A stretch of DNA of 64,000 nt, taken from Synanceia verrucosa. Its lineage: Eukaryota > Chordata > Actinopteri > Perciformes > Synanceiidae. Positions 22,633 to 36,612 of this stretch are shown in pieces. Numbering within the stretch: position 1 is the stretch's first letter; each line of letters starts with the position of its first letter. A program made the translations under genes and the position numbers. The stretch is from contig CM056550.1 of NCBI GenBank assembly GCA_029721515.1, positions 26,853,619 through 26,917,618 on the forward strand, read 5' to 3'. The notes under the pieces are model-generated. The model did not search any database. It worked only from the letters and a program-made list of their open reading frames with translations, and was not told the DNA's origin.

Positions 22633-25600
22633 TGCTGTTCACATAAACACACACAACACATACTTACATATAGAGCCATACAGATTTTAACACACCATAT
22701 TAAGACAGAATATCTTGATATAAAATGTCCAGCAAAGTTTTAAGGTGGAAAGCACAGGTGTTCAAACAGAGCTACGTCCGTCCTGCTAATTCCTCTACGA
22801 GTAACTTTTTTTTAATTTCTTAAAGCACCTAACCCAAATTTCAGCATATGAATAAAAATGTGATCTTTTTTTTTGTTTTCTGTGTATACAGATTTGGATA
22901 ATGGTGTGCCTATTATGTCTGGTAATATGAAAGAAGTCAGAATCAACTCTAGATGAAGCCAAAATAAGGTTCATTTAGAGAAGTTTTTGTCAGCTGTGTT
23001 CGTGTTCATGTTCATGCTGAGGTGAAACGTGAATTTTTTAATGTAAATTCTGTCTTTTATGTTCTGTGGTTTCACTCAATCTGCCAAATTTACTATATAG
23101 CTATGTCTTGCAGTCTTCAAAAAATGTTATTTACCAGGCCATATGGCTTAAGATGAATTGTGTGAAGTCAAGATCTGATTTGGTGAGTCTGAGTGAGTTT
23201 TTAAATGTTGTAGAATTAAAATAGGTCAAGCCCTGACACGTTTTCATTTCCTTTGATGAACTGTCTGTATGTTGGAGATGTTTGTGAATATCATTGATGC
23301 CATTTTGCACCATATGTCGAAGCTTTCTTTTGAACTTCACTTTGTAAAGTATATGAATATTCATGTGACTAAGTGAGAAAACGTTTTAAAAGAAAAAAAG
23401 GTGTTTTTGCTTTACAAGTAATGGAGATAAATGTAGTTTCTCTTCTTCTTACCCTTCTCCTGCAACTTGCGTCCTTTCCAGTGTGAAGATAATAACAAAA
23501 AGAAGTCAGATATGTGCTCCAGTGAAGTAATAAGTGAGTAAATACAAATGTATCATACGTGTGATAATACAGCAGTTTGTATTCAGTAGAGCAAGTGACT
23601 TGGTCTGTTATTTTTTTTTTTTTTTTTTTTTTGCCTTGCTACTTTGTTTTTCTGCCATATCTATCACATCTCTCTTCCTACAAAGACTTTTCTTTAGACA
23701 GTAACAGAAGTGTGCTAGATGCCTTCTAGCACACTTCAGTCAGCTGACCCTCTAATCCTGCTCTACTCCTGCTAGTTACAGCTGGTATGCCTGGTTACCA
23801 AAATTACTGTGATTACACTTTTTATTACATTTGTTTCCTCTGCACCTTTAATACCAACAATTAATTCAAAAGGGTGTATTTCCAATTTAAAACTACATGT
23901 TGAAAGATATTTTCTTTAAAGATAAACCTGCTTAAGGAAATACCCTGGTTCAAACGCAACATTAGTTTCGAGTAAATTCATGAAATGACATTATTGCAAA
24001 TGCCTTATTGTGTAGGGTCTAAAACACTAATTGTGTGACTCCTTTATCACTCATACACACTTCTTGATGTCTATTTTTTCTACTATGTGGAAGCTGACAG
24101 TGAACTGCATGACTGGAAAATATTTAGCAGAGATGAGTCAGATATACCCACAAATATATCCATAAAATACTCCTTTTATTCTCAGCTGAAAAGCAAAATT
24201 CAGTTCACTGAACTTATTAGAGAAATAGGGCCAGTTTGCTACACATGATGCAAATTCAGCAACTGATATTATCCAACCTATGGCAACACTACATTAAAGT
24301 TGTATTAAAATTTATTGTCAATTCATTTATAGTAATTGGCACTTGGAGAACTGTAGTATCTTAGAGGGTGGAGTGGTGGAGTAATTCCTTCTTTACAGTA
24401 AGTGGCATTGACTCTGTCTTGCCAAGGCTGTGCTGTTCATTCAGGATTCACACTATGCTAATCGCACATGCACTATATTTAGCTGCTCCTTTGGGTGTTG
24501 GTCTGGCACATCTCCTGAAAACCATGCTTTCAGCCTCAAGGAGTAAGATGCTTAAGTATTTAACCCTACACTGAGACGGGTCTCTCCTTGTCCAGCCCCC
24601 GCCCCCTCGGATAATACAAGGGCGATGGATGGGGGATTAAGAGGACAGACTAAGGATGTCTCAACAAATATGTTTTACTGTTTCATGGAGTGAATACTGC
24701 AATGTGTTCACTGGAAAGGAGGTTGATCTCTACTTTCGCTCAACATTACTGAATATATGTCATAAATGAGCTTTATGGACTGTACATCTGTGCTTCAACA
24801 TCAATAATCGTTGCAATTATTTCCTTAAGGCTGGTGTCACAGCAACACTTTATTATTATTGCAAGATTAAAGCTTTATCATTTCCAAAATATTAGCATTT
24901 TAAAAAGATTGGAAAGTTCTTTATCCCAGTAAGAAAGGAACCAGCCCATATGGTGAAAATGCCAAACCTGACAGTAGTTTGGTTCAGTGACTTCCTTCAT
25001 TTAGATCCTGGACAGAGTAGGACACTGGAGAATTGCATCCTGGTCTGATCATATATGAAAGTACCAGAAGAAGGATATAGTACAGTGTGCATTTACAATT
25101 GGGAGGAAATGCTTTGCAGTGCATTTTGAAAAGTATCTTGAATCATGCCCTTGTGAGAATTTCTCATAGTTCCCTGTTTCCCTTCCTTAAAACAGCCTTA
25201 AAGACCATTTTGTCCTGTTCTTACTCTCCTCTTGCATCCTGTATCAGTGCAACTGAAGGACAAGTGCATCCACCTAATTCTTATATCATCCCCAAAACAG
25301 TGTATAGGCTGAGGTACATGGGCTATCATATTGCTGGGTTTTATCAAATGTTGCAGTGTCTGTGTATGTATCCCAGAAAGGAAGATCGTAACCCTGCATA
25401 ACTACATCCACATCCACCTAAGGGAGTCCAGGATCGATGAGTGTCCAGTCAATCAGCAGAGAAAGAGAAAACCAAGTGAAATCATCTCATCTCACGTGAT
25501 CTTTTTCGTTATTAATGCATCACTGCACACACACACACGCACACACCATCCATGCCTCAAAATTATCCATTCCAGTTGTATAATACAACCTTTGCTTTTG

Positions 25601-26610
25601 GCAGGCGGAGTAAGATGTTGGCTGAGAAAAGTGTTTGAAAGGAAAACAGGCTGTGATGCTCGACTGGTGTAGAAATTGCATCACGAGTGAAGGAGCTATA
25701 CAGAGCCACAGGGGAGGGGTCCTTCTCTGGTGCTGCTGACTAGACAAGGCAATGCAGAGGGAGTAGGATGGAGGGATGGATGGAGGAAGAGGAGGAGGCA
25801 CAGGGACTGCACAAGCTCTCTGTGACTCACACGTGCACACACTTCATCAGTCCTATGGTGTCCTAGCTTTCTCCACCCCTCCTCTTCCTGGATCTCTGAG
25901 CTTGCTGGGAGCCATAATGTACACTGGAATGGGGATTCTCTGTTCCCTCCCCCCACCACAAACACACACTCAACCTCAAATTCTCTCACTCTCACGCTCC
26001 ACGTTGCTGCATATCACAGATGACTGTAAACCATCCTGCAGCTGCATGGTAGAATTCTGGTGCAAAATGCAGAAATGTGTTTCAATATACGCAACATTAG
26101 GAACTCCAGTATTTGGAGAGGTCACTTTAATCACTGCGGGGCTCTCTTTAAGAATTACATCCATATTACAATTTAAAGCGTGATGTATTCAGACATTTCA
26201 AATAAATATTTTCTTGTTTTTTTTTTTTTTTATCACTGACTGCTTGGACCACACAAACACCATTTCTCATTAGCTCAACAGTGTCTCCACACCCTCTTGC
26301 TTCTCCCCATCATTTCATCCCCTTGCTTGTGAAGGGTGAATGCGTAGATATCAAAGGGGAAGCCTGCAGCGGAACACACCAAAGTGATGTCTTGATAGGG
26401 GTGACCTTCAAAAATAATAAAAAAATAAATAACAAAAAAAGACAATTTATTTGTGAGGTATACATCATTAATGTTTTTAAATCGGCATTTCTTGTTTGGT
26501 GAATGTGTAATGTGGCACAGCGTATCATTAACGAACTTTGTTTTAGTGCGCCCCCACACCCAGCCCATGATAGGTTTTATCCGTACGGCCAAGTCAGGTG
26601 ATATTTTCCG
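22633..26610. other. Intergenic region between tbc1d24 and atp6v0c
   Basis: The first few hundred bases are the tbc1d24 3' UTR, with a candidate poly(A) signal at 22851-22856. I find no splice-consistent coding exon in the rest. It contains a T20-type homopolymer near 23610 and CA-rich tracts near 25530. One perfect TCACGTGA (25492-25499) has the core of a CLEAR/TFEB element, but it lies 1.3 kb from the atp6v0c start, further than usual for such sites. Confidence 0.5.
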
Positions 26611-26825
26611 CTTCGCCATTTTGTGCTGCTGCGCCGGGTATTTATCAGAAGAGTCGTGACTGCCCCGTTCATACTGTTAGTTAGGTGGTCAGGCGGTTCC
26701 AGCGTAACTCGGTTCCTCATTTCAAGTCTGTGGCCTTCGACAGGTTTCGCGAAGTGCGATTTTTGAGTCGACAGTGATACTTAATTTTGTATATTTAGTT
26801 TATTTTTTATATTGTGTGAGACAGA
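26611..26825 (+). promoter_or_regulatory. atp6v0c: atp6v0c core promoter and 5' UTR
   Basis: The sequence upstream of the atp6v0c ATG turns CpG-rich and contains CGCCATTTTG (26614-26623), a good match to the YY1 consensus often found at the start sites of housekeeping genes. No clear TATA box. A transcription start shortly downstream of this motif is inferred, giving a leader of roughly 150-200 bases. Confidence 0.5.
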
Positions 26826-29800
26826 ATGTCGTCCGAAAACCCAGAATATTCTCCGTTCTTCGCAGTGATGGGTGCCTCTGCGGCTATGGTGTTCAGCGGT
26901 AACTATCATACGATCACCTTATTATATTTAAGCTCTCTGTTTGTTATAAAGTGTCATTTACTGATAACCCATTTTGTATGTATATCATTTCCAACAGGGC
27001 ACTTTTGAATTGTCTACCATGGTGCGTCTCTTGCAGCTTTCTTGTAAAAGCCACCCGCTAACCTTGCTAACGTCGCAATGCTAATCTTGAGCTGTCGTTT
27101 ATAAGACTTAACAGATATAGCTGGAGTAGCCCCTTGCTTTAGTTTATTCTTAACTTGACAATATTTAGCTACCATGAATTAGTTAACGCATTTATCGCTG
27201 CTAGCCCTTGTGCTTCAACGATACAGTCGAGACTAGTTAGCTACGTTAGCTGATGACGACTAACATTACATATGCTAGCCCTGACGTTAGCTTAGTGCTG
27301 TTATACTACGTTAGCTGATTTACCGGAGTGCGAAGGACAAATCGGTGAATGGCGGATAATTGATCAGAAAATGTGACATCATCAGAGGTGACTAACTATA
27401 AAGGTTTACCAGTTATCACTCACTCAGTTGCCTGCTTGTTAGCTTTATGATCTCTCGCAGAAAATGTGTAGGTTAGGATCAATCCCACATTGTCTGCCAG
27501 ATGTTACACCACAGCTTGCAGGGTGTCAAAAGCAAGAGGTAATGTTTCACACAAATTTATTTACTTTAGCTTGAAAGCAGATGAGATTAACGTTAAATTG
27601 TCTGCCCAAAGCATTTACTTTTCTGCCCTGTTTTCCATCTGTAAAGTAGGTGGTGTCACACCTAATTTAAAGAAAGTTTATTTTAATCTGCAAGCTGATT
27701 TTTTTTTTTCCTTACATCTTAAATAGCCATTGGAAACCCAGATCAGCTGGTTAACTTCCTTATTCCTCATGGGATTGACACAGGGTCACATGATAATCAC
27801 ATGATGAGACTTCTGACTTGGACTTGCCATTTGTTTTCCCTATCATATAAAATATCAATAGAAAAGTAGAATATATAACATGTTAGCAGTGATCCCGTTC
27901 AAAGAAAATAAGGTTAATTTTAACAGAAAGTGCTAAAAAGTGAGGGTTGGTGGGGGGGTGAAAAGTGAACTGTCACAGAAAGTGAACTTTGAAGCTTGAT
28001 GGTTTTATTGTTGGTCATACTTTATTTTATGGATGTTTCTTAGTTTGTTGTTTGTCATTTGTTGAGCTAAGACAAGGGCTACATATATCACAGTGCTGAT
28101 ATGCTCTATCACAGTAAAGGCCCGTGTTTGAGACAGGTGGTGTGGGGTGAATCTTTGATTCAGTTCCCATCTTTTGTACACCCATTTGTCTATTTACTAG
28201 TGAAAGAACATGTTCTTTCCTTTTTTTTTTTAAATAACAAATCACATTAGGTGGAAAATCTCTTGTCAGGTCAGAACCAGCTAAATGCCAAAGTTAACCC
28301 TGGTCTCACCATAGCCCAGGTTAAATGTATAGTGATAAGCAAAGGCATTGTGGTGGTGGTTGGGGCTCCTGAAGACTACCATAATGCTAGTCTATGTTGG
28401 TGAAGGAGTGACAGCTGGGGAATTAGCTAGCAGGGAGGGGATCATGCTGGTATAAAGAAGGGATGTGGCAGTGGATGGATGGAGACACATGATTCAGATT
28501 AAAGCATTAAAGATCTGTATTGTGGAGAAATTGATAGAAACTTGTAGCTTATGCGTCTGTGGTGCTAATCACTTTGGTGTACACAGTGTACAGTGTAATT
28601 GCTGTAAATAGGCTAATGGCTTAATGGCCCTGTCATATTTTGGTGGGTTGATCCACTACAAAACTCATATCACAAGTACTTGTCTGTGTTTGTGGGCAAA
28701 ATTTCACACCTAAAGGTGCTTCTTTTGTTGTAATTATCCAGTTTTCCAGAATAGGCTGTAAGTTACTGTGACCTTCTGGTTTCAGGTGATGTTTCATTGT
28801 TTTAGTAGTCTGGTGATGGTCTCCTGTCATGAGAACTGTTTTAGTGATGCCTGACTCAGACCAGGTGACACTCACAAGGTGCCATCATCTACGAGACAAT
28901 AGAGCAACTCCTCCTATGATAGCTGTGCTGCAGTTGTTACCAGTTCATTACTATTTTAACTATTACTCCGACTTTAATTTAAGATGCATGTTGCCATACC
29001 TTAAAACTATGTCTCTTGCTCTGCTGCGTCTCACTTTCCCAATTTCCTGTGCAATTGTCCTCATTTGAAAAGTGCCAAACAAATAAAGTTTATTATTTCT
29101 TATTCTTACGACTGGCTCTTGAACAGGCACTCTTCGGAGTGGTGTAATTGGTGACGGAAGTAAATATGCTTTAGGCATTCCTCAGCTTCTGATGCAATAT
29201 ATTTGTCAGCAAGGCGTGCAGCCTCAGGTGCTAGCAAGGCTAGCATACAGTTTTCCAAAACAGGAAGAAGTGTACAAATGTGTGACCTTCCGGATTTTCT
29301 CACTCAGAGCACTTCCCCATTCATTTACTATTCAGAGTGGAGCATTCTGCTGTCTACTGTGTGGGCATGTTGCATGCTAGATCATCCCTAGCTCCTACTG
29401 TGACGTCACAAGCGCATCCCATACATCAAATATTCTGCAGGGAGGAATAAAGAAATTCGGGGGGGGGGTTGTCATCTTTACCTAAGCTGAGGGGATTAGG
29501 ATTAAAACCCAGGGGTTGTGCCTCCACACCACTGCAGGAGCCGCCCTGCCACACATCAAACCTTTAATCGTCAGGACAGAATGGCAGTATTTGAGGTTTC
29601 CAGTGTTCTCGTTTAGCCATAAGTGAAGCCAAGCTTACCAACAAAGAATGGAGCCAGAGGACAATGTTACTGACGGTAACAGATGTTATGCTGGTAATGG
29701 ATGGCTGAGTGGCTAAAGAATCAACTGTTTGGAGAATGACTAAGGTATCAGAATATTGTCTTAAAAGTGTTTTGTCTGGCTAAATTACAGGGTTGTCATG

Positions 29801-32467
29801 TTTTCATTGGATCTGCTGTCAAGGTCAGTTTTATAATGACCTGCTGAGATTGGTTGTGTGTAAGGTAGTTATTTGTAATATGATGTACCATGTCATTTGT
29901 GATGGATGGTTTTAAAGAATTTGGCACTTCCGCAACGTCACAATAAATCTTTGCGTCGATGCTTGTGAAAAGAGTATTCGGTTGTATTCGACCACATCTC
30001 ACACAGGCAGTAGTGATTTCACCTTGTGTTGATAGCGTCAGTCTAGTGACAAATCAGTGTAAGTAGCGGCTGTCATGTGCACATTTGAATATTGGCTCGC
30101 ACCGTCGTCCTGTCAGCCTCTCGATCCATTTGCCAGAGAGCCTCACAGCTCGTCTTTGAGTTAACCTGAACTATCCCAACATGTCCCAAGAAATGAGACA
30201 ACAGGGCAGGGCACCTCAGGCAATGTGAACAAGGCTGTCCACGATTAAATCTCAACAGACGTTTCCTATTTAATCATCATCAGTATGTTTTCTTTGATGA
30301 AGGTAAGGAAACTACATTGCACACGACTGGTGTGACAAGATCAGCACAGTAATAGAAGGCTGCATCTTTGCTCGCTCATTTTTATGATACTGCCTTACAA
30401 CATAGTTGATGTTTTACCAGTTACATAAAATTGACTGACTGTTATGCAGCCATATCAATTCACAAATTGCATACAAGTGACAACTCGCGTTGACATGTTT
30501 TGTTGAAGCAGTAGAGAACCCACAGAGGGCATATGGTTATATTTAGCATCATAGCAGCATCTATAAATCTGCGACACAACATGTATGTATTATAGATGCT
30601 TCGTGGTGGTCAGTGTGGTCTGAGCTATCGCTCACATTTGCGGTCAGTGAGGAAATGAACACTTTCCATATTTACACCCACACCTTTGATGTGGGGAATC
30701 TTGTTAAACCAGCCTGTCTCTAGCTCCATAGCACACTGACGGACTGATATGGATATTAGAAAAGACACATCTGGTCTATTGCATGTCTGTCTGTCCTCTG
30801 GGTCTCTTCCTGAACTTCTCCTTATCCGATACAAGGGTCTAAGGGTGTTGTATGCTGTGCAGATTGTAAAGCCTAGAGGCAAATTATTATATTATTATAG
30901 AAGTAAAATTGAACTGACTTTGTTTTAGGTTGGATTTATATTTTTTGGTCAGAATTCTACCAAGATCTTAATAGAAGGTTACTGTTCTATTTTGTTCCTT
31001 TTTTTTTTTTTTTTTTTAATTTTTGGGCAGGTTGATTATTGATTTCCTCCTTCACCTTCTTCCTGTGCTCTGACTTGTGTGAAGTAAGTGACACAATGCT
31101 TTCTCCTCAGTGTCACAGGCTGGTGAAGCTAATGTGCTTTCTTATCCTCCTTCCCTGTTGCCATTACTGTGACGCTAGCCAGAGACCACCCACAGCAGAT
31201 TGCCTGAATGTGTACTGCCAGACCTCTCTGGTGCCCATCCTTGATGCATCTCTGGAGTTGCACTATCCTGCTTCTCTTGTGATGTCAGCAGTTCCCTGTG
31301 TGCTTAAGAGTCTTTTTTTCATTCAGACAGTGATTTACATTTCTGCAGTGGTCTGCTAGGGTCCAGTATACAAGGCTTGAAACAGTGTTTAGATAAGACA
31401 ACAAATCATCAACTTTTTGTTGCACAGTATCTGCATCAGTTAAAAAAAAAAAAAAGAACAGGTTTTGTTTTCTGTTTTGAACACAAAATTCCCCTGATGG
31501 AGCCATGTTGGATTTTTAAGCAGAACAGAAACTGAACAGTTGTCGTATTGGGCATCCACCTATCATTTCACTTCTGTTCATAAGTCAGCTGTGCCTCCTG
31601 GTTTCTGTCATCACTCTGCTTAGCCTATTTTAACTTGCATTGAAAAGTGTGCTTTCTAGCTTATTTGAACTAAAATGTTCTTCTCTCTCTTCCCTACCAG
31701 CCTTGGGAGCGGCCTATGGCACGGCTAAGAGCGGTACAGGGATTGCCGCTATGTCAGTGATGAGGCCGGAGCTCATCATGAAGTCCATCATCCCTGTGGT
31801 CATGGCGGGTATCATAGCCATCTATGGCCTGGTAGTAGCAGTGCTGATTGCCAATAACATCTCAGACAAGGTCTCCCTCTACAAGTGAGTTCACTTGACC
31901 ACCAGTCATATTTTTAGTCATTGGCTCATCTGCATTTCCTTTTGTCTTTCAAACAAAACTTATCTGTGTAGCTGCCGCCCTGTCATAGCATCAGTGTCCC
32001 CTCAATCTGTGTATTATAAAGTATTAAACACAAAACTGTTTCACACATTTCTGCTGTACAATGATCAGTGACTCTCATGGTTCGGTCTTGTCATGTCACT
32101 GTGCTGCGCTGTGCATGCTCATGACCCAGTTGTTAACACAGACAGAAAAGATGACAAACTGGACGCTCCACACATGCCCTACATGTATGTTTAGTTAAAA
32201 TATTGTTAACCCAGATCATCAACATCTGTTATGCTGACCAACACTTTTCTGTTTGTATTCAGGAGTTTCCTCCATCTGGGAGCAGGGCTGAGTGTGGGTC
32301 TCAGTGGGTTGGCGGCAGGCTTCGCAATTGGCATCGTGGGCGACGCGGGCGTGAGGGGCACAGCTCAACAGCCGAGGCTTTTTGTGGGCATGATCCTCAT
32401 CTTGATTTTCGCTGAGGTCTTGGGTCTCTACGGGCTCATCGTCGCCCTCATTCTCTCCACGAAATAA
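26826..32467 (+). CDS. atp6v0c: V-type proton ATPase 16 kDa proteolipid subunit c
   Basis: Forms the proton-carrying c ring of the V0 sector in lysosomes, endosomes, synaptic vesicles and other acidic compartments. Three coding exons join in phase: 26826-26898, 31701-31884, 32263-32467, giving 153 aa (human 155). The protein is four hydrophobic helices with almost no loops. Recognisable blocks are SPFFAVMGASAAMVFS, YGTAKSGTGIAAMSVMRPE, LSGLAAGFAIGIVGDAGVRG and FAEVLGLYGLIVALILSTK. The proton-binding glutamate is Glu137, in the last helix. The first intron is 4.8 kb and contains no exon that I can recognise. Teleosts carry two copies of this gene; which one this is cannot be said from the window. 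Confidence 0.98.
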
Positions 32468-34157
32468 ACACCCAAACATCTCCACTACAAGATCTGTCCT
32501 TTATGTTGCTGCTGGAGAAAAAGTATATAACGGGGGGGGATTGTAAAAATTTCTGCCACTCAAGATGAAAGAAGTGAAGGCAGGGGGGAAAATGAATTAA
32601 AATGGCTCCATAAATATGGTCTTATCTCAACAATGTGTACAGTTGTTCCAATTTGATAGTCAACTTGTAAATGCGCAATGTAGTGATTTGTCTGTCTTGT
32701 GTGTGTGTGTTTCAAAAATTGTATGATGAAGATTCCTTTTCTCCCTCCACTTATTTTAGGCCTTGAGACCAGCTGAGGCAGCTCGGCCTCTGGTCTTAAG
32801 AGAGCTGACCAAAGGGCCACACAGCTTTTTCTCCTCCCATGTCGACTTGGGGGTTCACACAATTTCTGCATTAATCTTGAGATTTGTAAAGAGAAATGTA
32901 TATGGACTTAAAATTTTGTTTTTCCACTGATTTTATTTATAAGCAATTGTTCATTGAACTGTTTAATGCAGCAAAAGTCTTTAATTCCCCAGGATATATT
33001 ATTCATATATACAGACATATACATATCTAATAGATAGATTTAATGCACTGTGGGTAAATTGTGATAAGTGGTTGGACTTCCTCTGGATGTGATTCTTGGT
33101 TTAATAATTAAGATTGCCTTTAGTATGTTGCTGGTGAAGTGGGAGTTCTGTGTGTAGCTGTATTCTAATCATTACGCAAACATTCTCCAACTTCAGTGTT
33201 TTTCCTGTAGTACTGCTGTTTGCATTAAAGGTGTGTGTGTGCCCCGTGTTGGGTCTCACAAGTGTAATTTCCAAATTTTCATCTCTTCTCCATCTCATTC
33301 ACGCCCTCCCCTCTCATCTGTGGCTGTACGTCATTTCTTCCACATTCCAGCCATCTAGATCCTGCATGGGTTTCAGTGTTTTGTTGCTGTTGGAAAAGAA
33401 GCTGAAGAGCAGGCTAGTTTCAGAAGATTTAATCCAGATCAAAGAGCTAGTTTCAGATTGTGTATTCATGCACGCACGCACACCTAAAAGAAGAAAAAAA
33501 AATCAAGCTCAAATGACAAGAGGATGTGTAGTATCCTTTATAGCATGCGACAGGAAGCCAGTGAGATCAGTGCTCAGGTCTGGCCTAGTTTCACACAAGG
33601 ACTGGTCCAATTTGATCTGGAGTTTGTCTTCTGAAAATGGAACTGCTGCTGATGCATTTTATTGAAGCGCCAATCTACAATCCTGTATTACCACTGATTC
33701 TTGAAGTTATCCTGATGTGTCGACGTGTGTCACAATCGAATTAAAGAAGATTCCAACTTAGATTTGACTGGCTTCAAACAGAATGGAGGGTTTCCAGTAC
33801 TGTACATAATGTCGTCTTCATCATGACATGGCATTTTTATTACAAAATGAGCTCTCAGAATTGCAGTGAAACACATTAGCTGGGTTGGCGTTTTACTGTA
33901 CTCATGTCTTCCTGTTCCATTTTGTGGTGACGGCTGATAATCTTTGCACTCGTTTACACCTCGAGAGCTAACTGCTGCACTGACAGATAACTGCACGCAA
34001 CAATGTCCGTTGGCAGATCATGACTTTAAAGTATAAAACAAGCTAATCGGTGAACAGCTTTACGTAGTGTTCCACCATACAGGTCGAAAATGCAAAATAG
34101 AAATCTTGTTTGCATAATGACATATTAATGTGCTAACACGAAAACAATGCAGACCTC
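32468..34157. other. atp6v0c 3' UTR and gap to the nubp2 stop
   Basis: The two genes converge here (atp6v0c plus, nubp2 minus). ATTAAA hexamers at 33224-33229 and near 33741 could serve as weak plus-strand polyadenylation signals. Open frames in this stretch (for example 33150-33665) show no family similarity or splice context. I see nothing else. Confidence 0.45.
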
Positions 34158-36612
34158 TCAAGCTGTCTGGAGGTTGTTGAGGAGGGTCTGAGAGATGCTG
34201 CTGATGGCACTGAAGGTGGCGCTGTCTGGAAATGACTGTGTGAAGTCTTTGCCCTCCTCTATACTGGTGCTGAGCAGAGGATCCAGTGGCACAGACCCTG
34301 AAGATGGACAAGACGCATCGTTGATTACTGACCTCATCTGAACTAATCAATAGGTCTACTGTAGTTTCAGTGACCTTATACCTGCAATTAATGATGATCA
34401 ATAGTGGATGTTAAAGAGCATTGATCAAATACTTACATGGTTAAAGCTACACTGAGCTGTCAGATACAGCTGGTTTGTCACTGCCACAGGCTAACTGAAT
34501 TAGCTGCTTCATTACTCAAGAGATGAGCTGTACACAAAGCTGATAACTACTGGGCAGCCATTTAATGATCTGTTTATCTTATCAAAAATAATTGATCAAC
34601 ATGTATCATTATTAGTATTTTAAACCTGCTGCTGCACTGAAATCTGGACCGACCATTTTAGCAGCAGGGCAGTGATGTAAAATGCCTCCTTTATCATGAA
34701 TGGTGAGTGAGCAGTGATGCACAGCCACAGCACATTGTGACACCTTGTGGCTGGAAACTAACATTATATGCAACTCAATTTGATCTCACCTAGGAAGGTT
34801 GATCCAGTCAGCTTGGCTAATTCTTCACCACCACCCTTTGAGAATATGTTGCTGCAATCCTGAAAAAAAAAAAGATTTTCTTGGAGATTTAATGAATACA
34901 TATTTAAAATAGCCACTACAACAATTGATTTGCAGATGACCTTTATATCTTCCAGTCTGTCAGACCTGCATGTGACAATTTGATTAGAAAATATTGGCAT
35001 TTTACATCTGATTGTAGAAAAGTTCACGTACAGAGCAGTGCGGACAAACAAAGCCACTCATGTTCTCGACGATGCCTAGAATCCGTACACCTGTCTTCTT
35101 ACAGAAAGTGATTTCTCTCCTCACATCCCCCGTGGACACCGCCTGTTGCCAACAAATAACCTCTTATCAGTGGATGTCACGTAACACACATTGAGGACCA
35201 TCAAGCTAAACACGTTAGCACATTTGTCAATGTAAGTTAACTATTTTGCTCCTACAGTGGACAGTGAGGCATCTCCAGACTACTGGGGTACCTGAGGTGT
35301 TGTGACCAATATGGCTCCATCTACTCTGTGTTTTTTAAGGTTCTCCAGTACTGCCAAATGCTCATCAGAAGTCCCTGGTGGTGTGTCCACCAGCAGCACG
35401 TCCAGCTCTCCCCATGCCACATCTGACACAAACTGGGAAATCATAGCTGTGGGACAGGACAGTCAGAGACAGATAAGATGTTGGGCAAAAGGAGGTGAGT
35501 TGGGGTTCAAGTGCATAGATGTTAAAGCAGATCATGTTAGTGTAAGCTGGTGTATGGCCTTAATAAGTAAGTGGATTTCTGTCATAAGCCAGTAGTGGAC
35601 TAGTACAAATGAAGGAGAGCTTACCCGTTTTCTTGGGGCCCCTCCATACCACTGCTTCATCTGGATCCTCCAGTAGGAAGCCGATGGACATAAGAGCGAG
35701 GCTCTTTTGGGCATCAGTGTAAACCGGCACCCATCCTGAGTCACACTGGTGAACGTCAGGCCTGCCCACATTCAGCATGCGGGGGATACTGGGCCCACAC
35801 AGGTCAACATCTAGGATGCCAACCTGATGAGTTATGTCAGTCAATTCAATTACTGTGAGTAATATGGACTATTTAATAATGTTTAAACCGATGCACACGT
35901 ACTCACACAAAGTAACCTAAATACATCCTGTGTATCCGGTATTCTAATGCACATAAACTCAGTCGGTCTTTGAACTCACCTTCTTGCCAGCATGCTTAAA
36001 AGCCAGCGCCAACTCTGTGGTGATGGTGCTTTTGCCCACACCGCCTTTCCCTGACAGGACCAACACAACATGCCGGACCTGGGACAAGCTCCCATCTCAT
36101 ATGGAAAGGAAAAAGAAAATGGGTGAGTACAGCATGAACGTAGCAGAATGGCTATTTCTGATGTTTAAATGTCAGTCAATCATGACTGGCACAAGAGGAG
36201 GTAACACGAACTGTCTTAGAGAAAAGTGTCGCAGTTATGGAAGAGGACACATTTCACCACCCGAGTTCACAACAAGTTCAACAGAACTAGGTCAGAGTTC
36301 GTTTGGACTAACGTTAATCAATTGTTTTTATATAATAGCGTTTCATATATGATGATAATATGAAATCCCTTTCGGTCAGCTCCGATTTTGGATGATTTAG
36401 CTGTTGATAGAGCTGAATTATTTCCAATTAGCTTCCGCTAGCCAGTTAGCTAAGCCATAAATGGGTAACTTATCATACACGCAGCCGTTTCTGACAACTG
36501 CCAACATTAAAGTACGAGGACACGGGTCATTTACGGATGGACGAGCTACAGAAATAACCTCCTCTTGAACTTTTTTCACCGATAAGTTCGTTTTACCATT
36601 GTTTTGTTCCAT
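34158..36612 (-). CDS. nubp2: NUBP2, cytosolic Fe-S cluster assembly factor
   Basis: P-loop ATPase of the Mrp/NBP35 family that, with NUBP1, forms the scaffold assembling 4Fe-4S clusters for cytosolic and nuclear proteins; it also has roles at centrosomes and cilia. Seven coding exons on the minus strand join in phase: 36597-36612, 35980-36095, 35625-35823, 35292-35446, 35032-35142, 34790-34859, 34158-34297, giving 268 aa (human 271). The first coding exon is only 16 nt (MEQNN plus one base). The deviant Walker A motif GKGGVGKST is at residues 21-29. It is followed by GILDVDLCGPSIPRML, VVWRGPKK, and the Walker B-like VDTPPGTSDEH. The CPHCSDC motif (Cys195, Cys198, Cys201) provides the bridging cluster ligands of the dimer. 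The family N-terminal four-cysteine motif is absent, as expected for NUBP2 rather than NUBP1. Confidence 0.97.

Noticed and set aside
24368..26183. Several 60-135 aa open frames between tbc1d24 and atp6v0c
   Set aside because: Overlapping on both strands, with no conserved motif and no splice support; chance frames.
33150..33665. 171-aa plus-strand open frame downstream of atp6v0c
   Set aside because: No recognisable family, low-complexity composition, and no start or splice context; most likely 3' UTR or intergenic.
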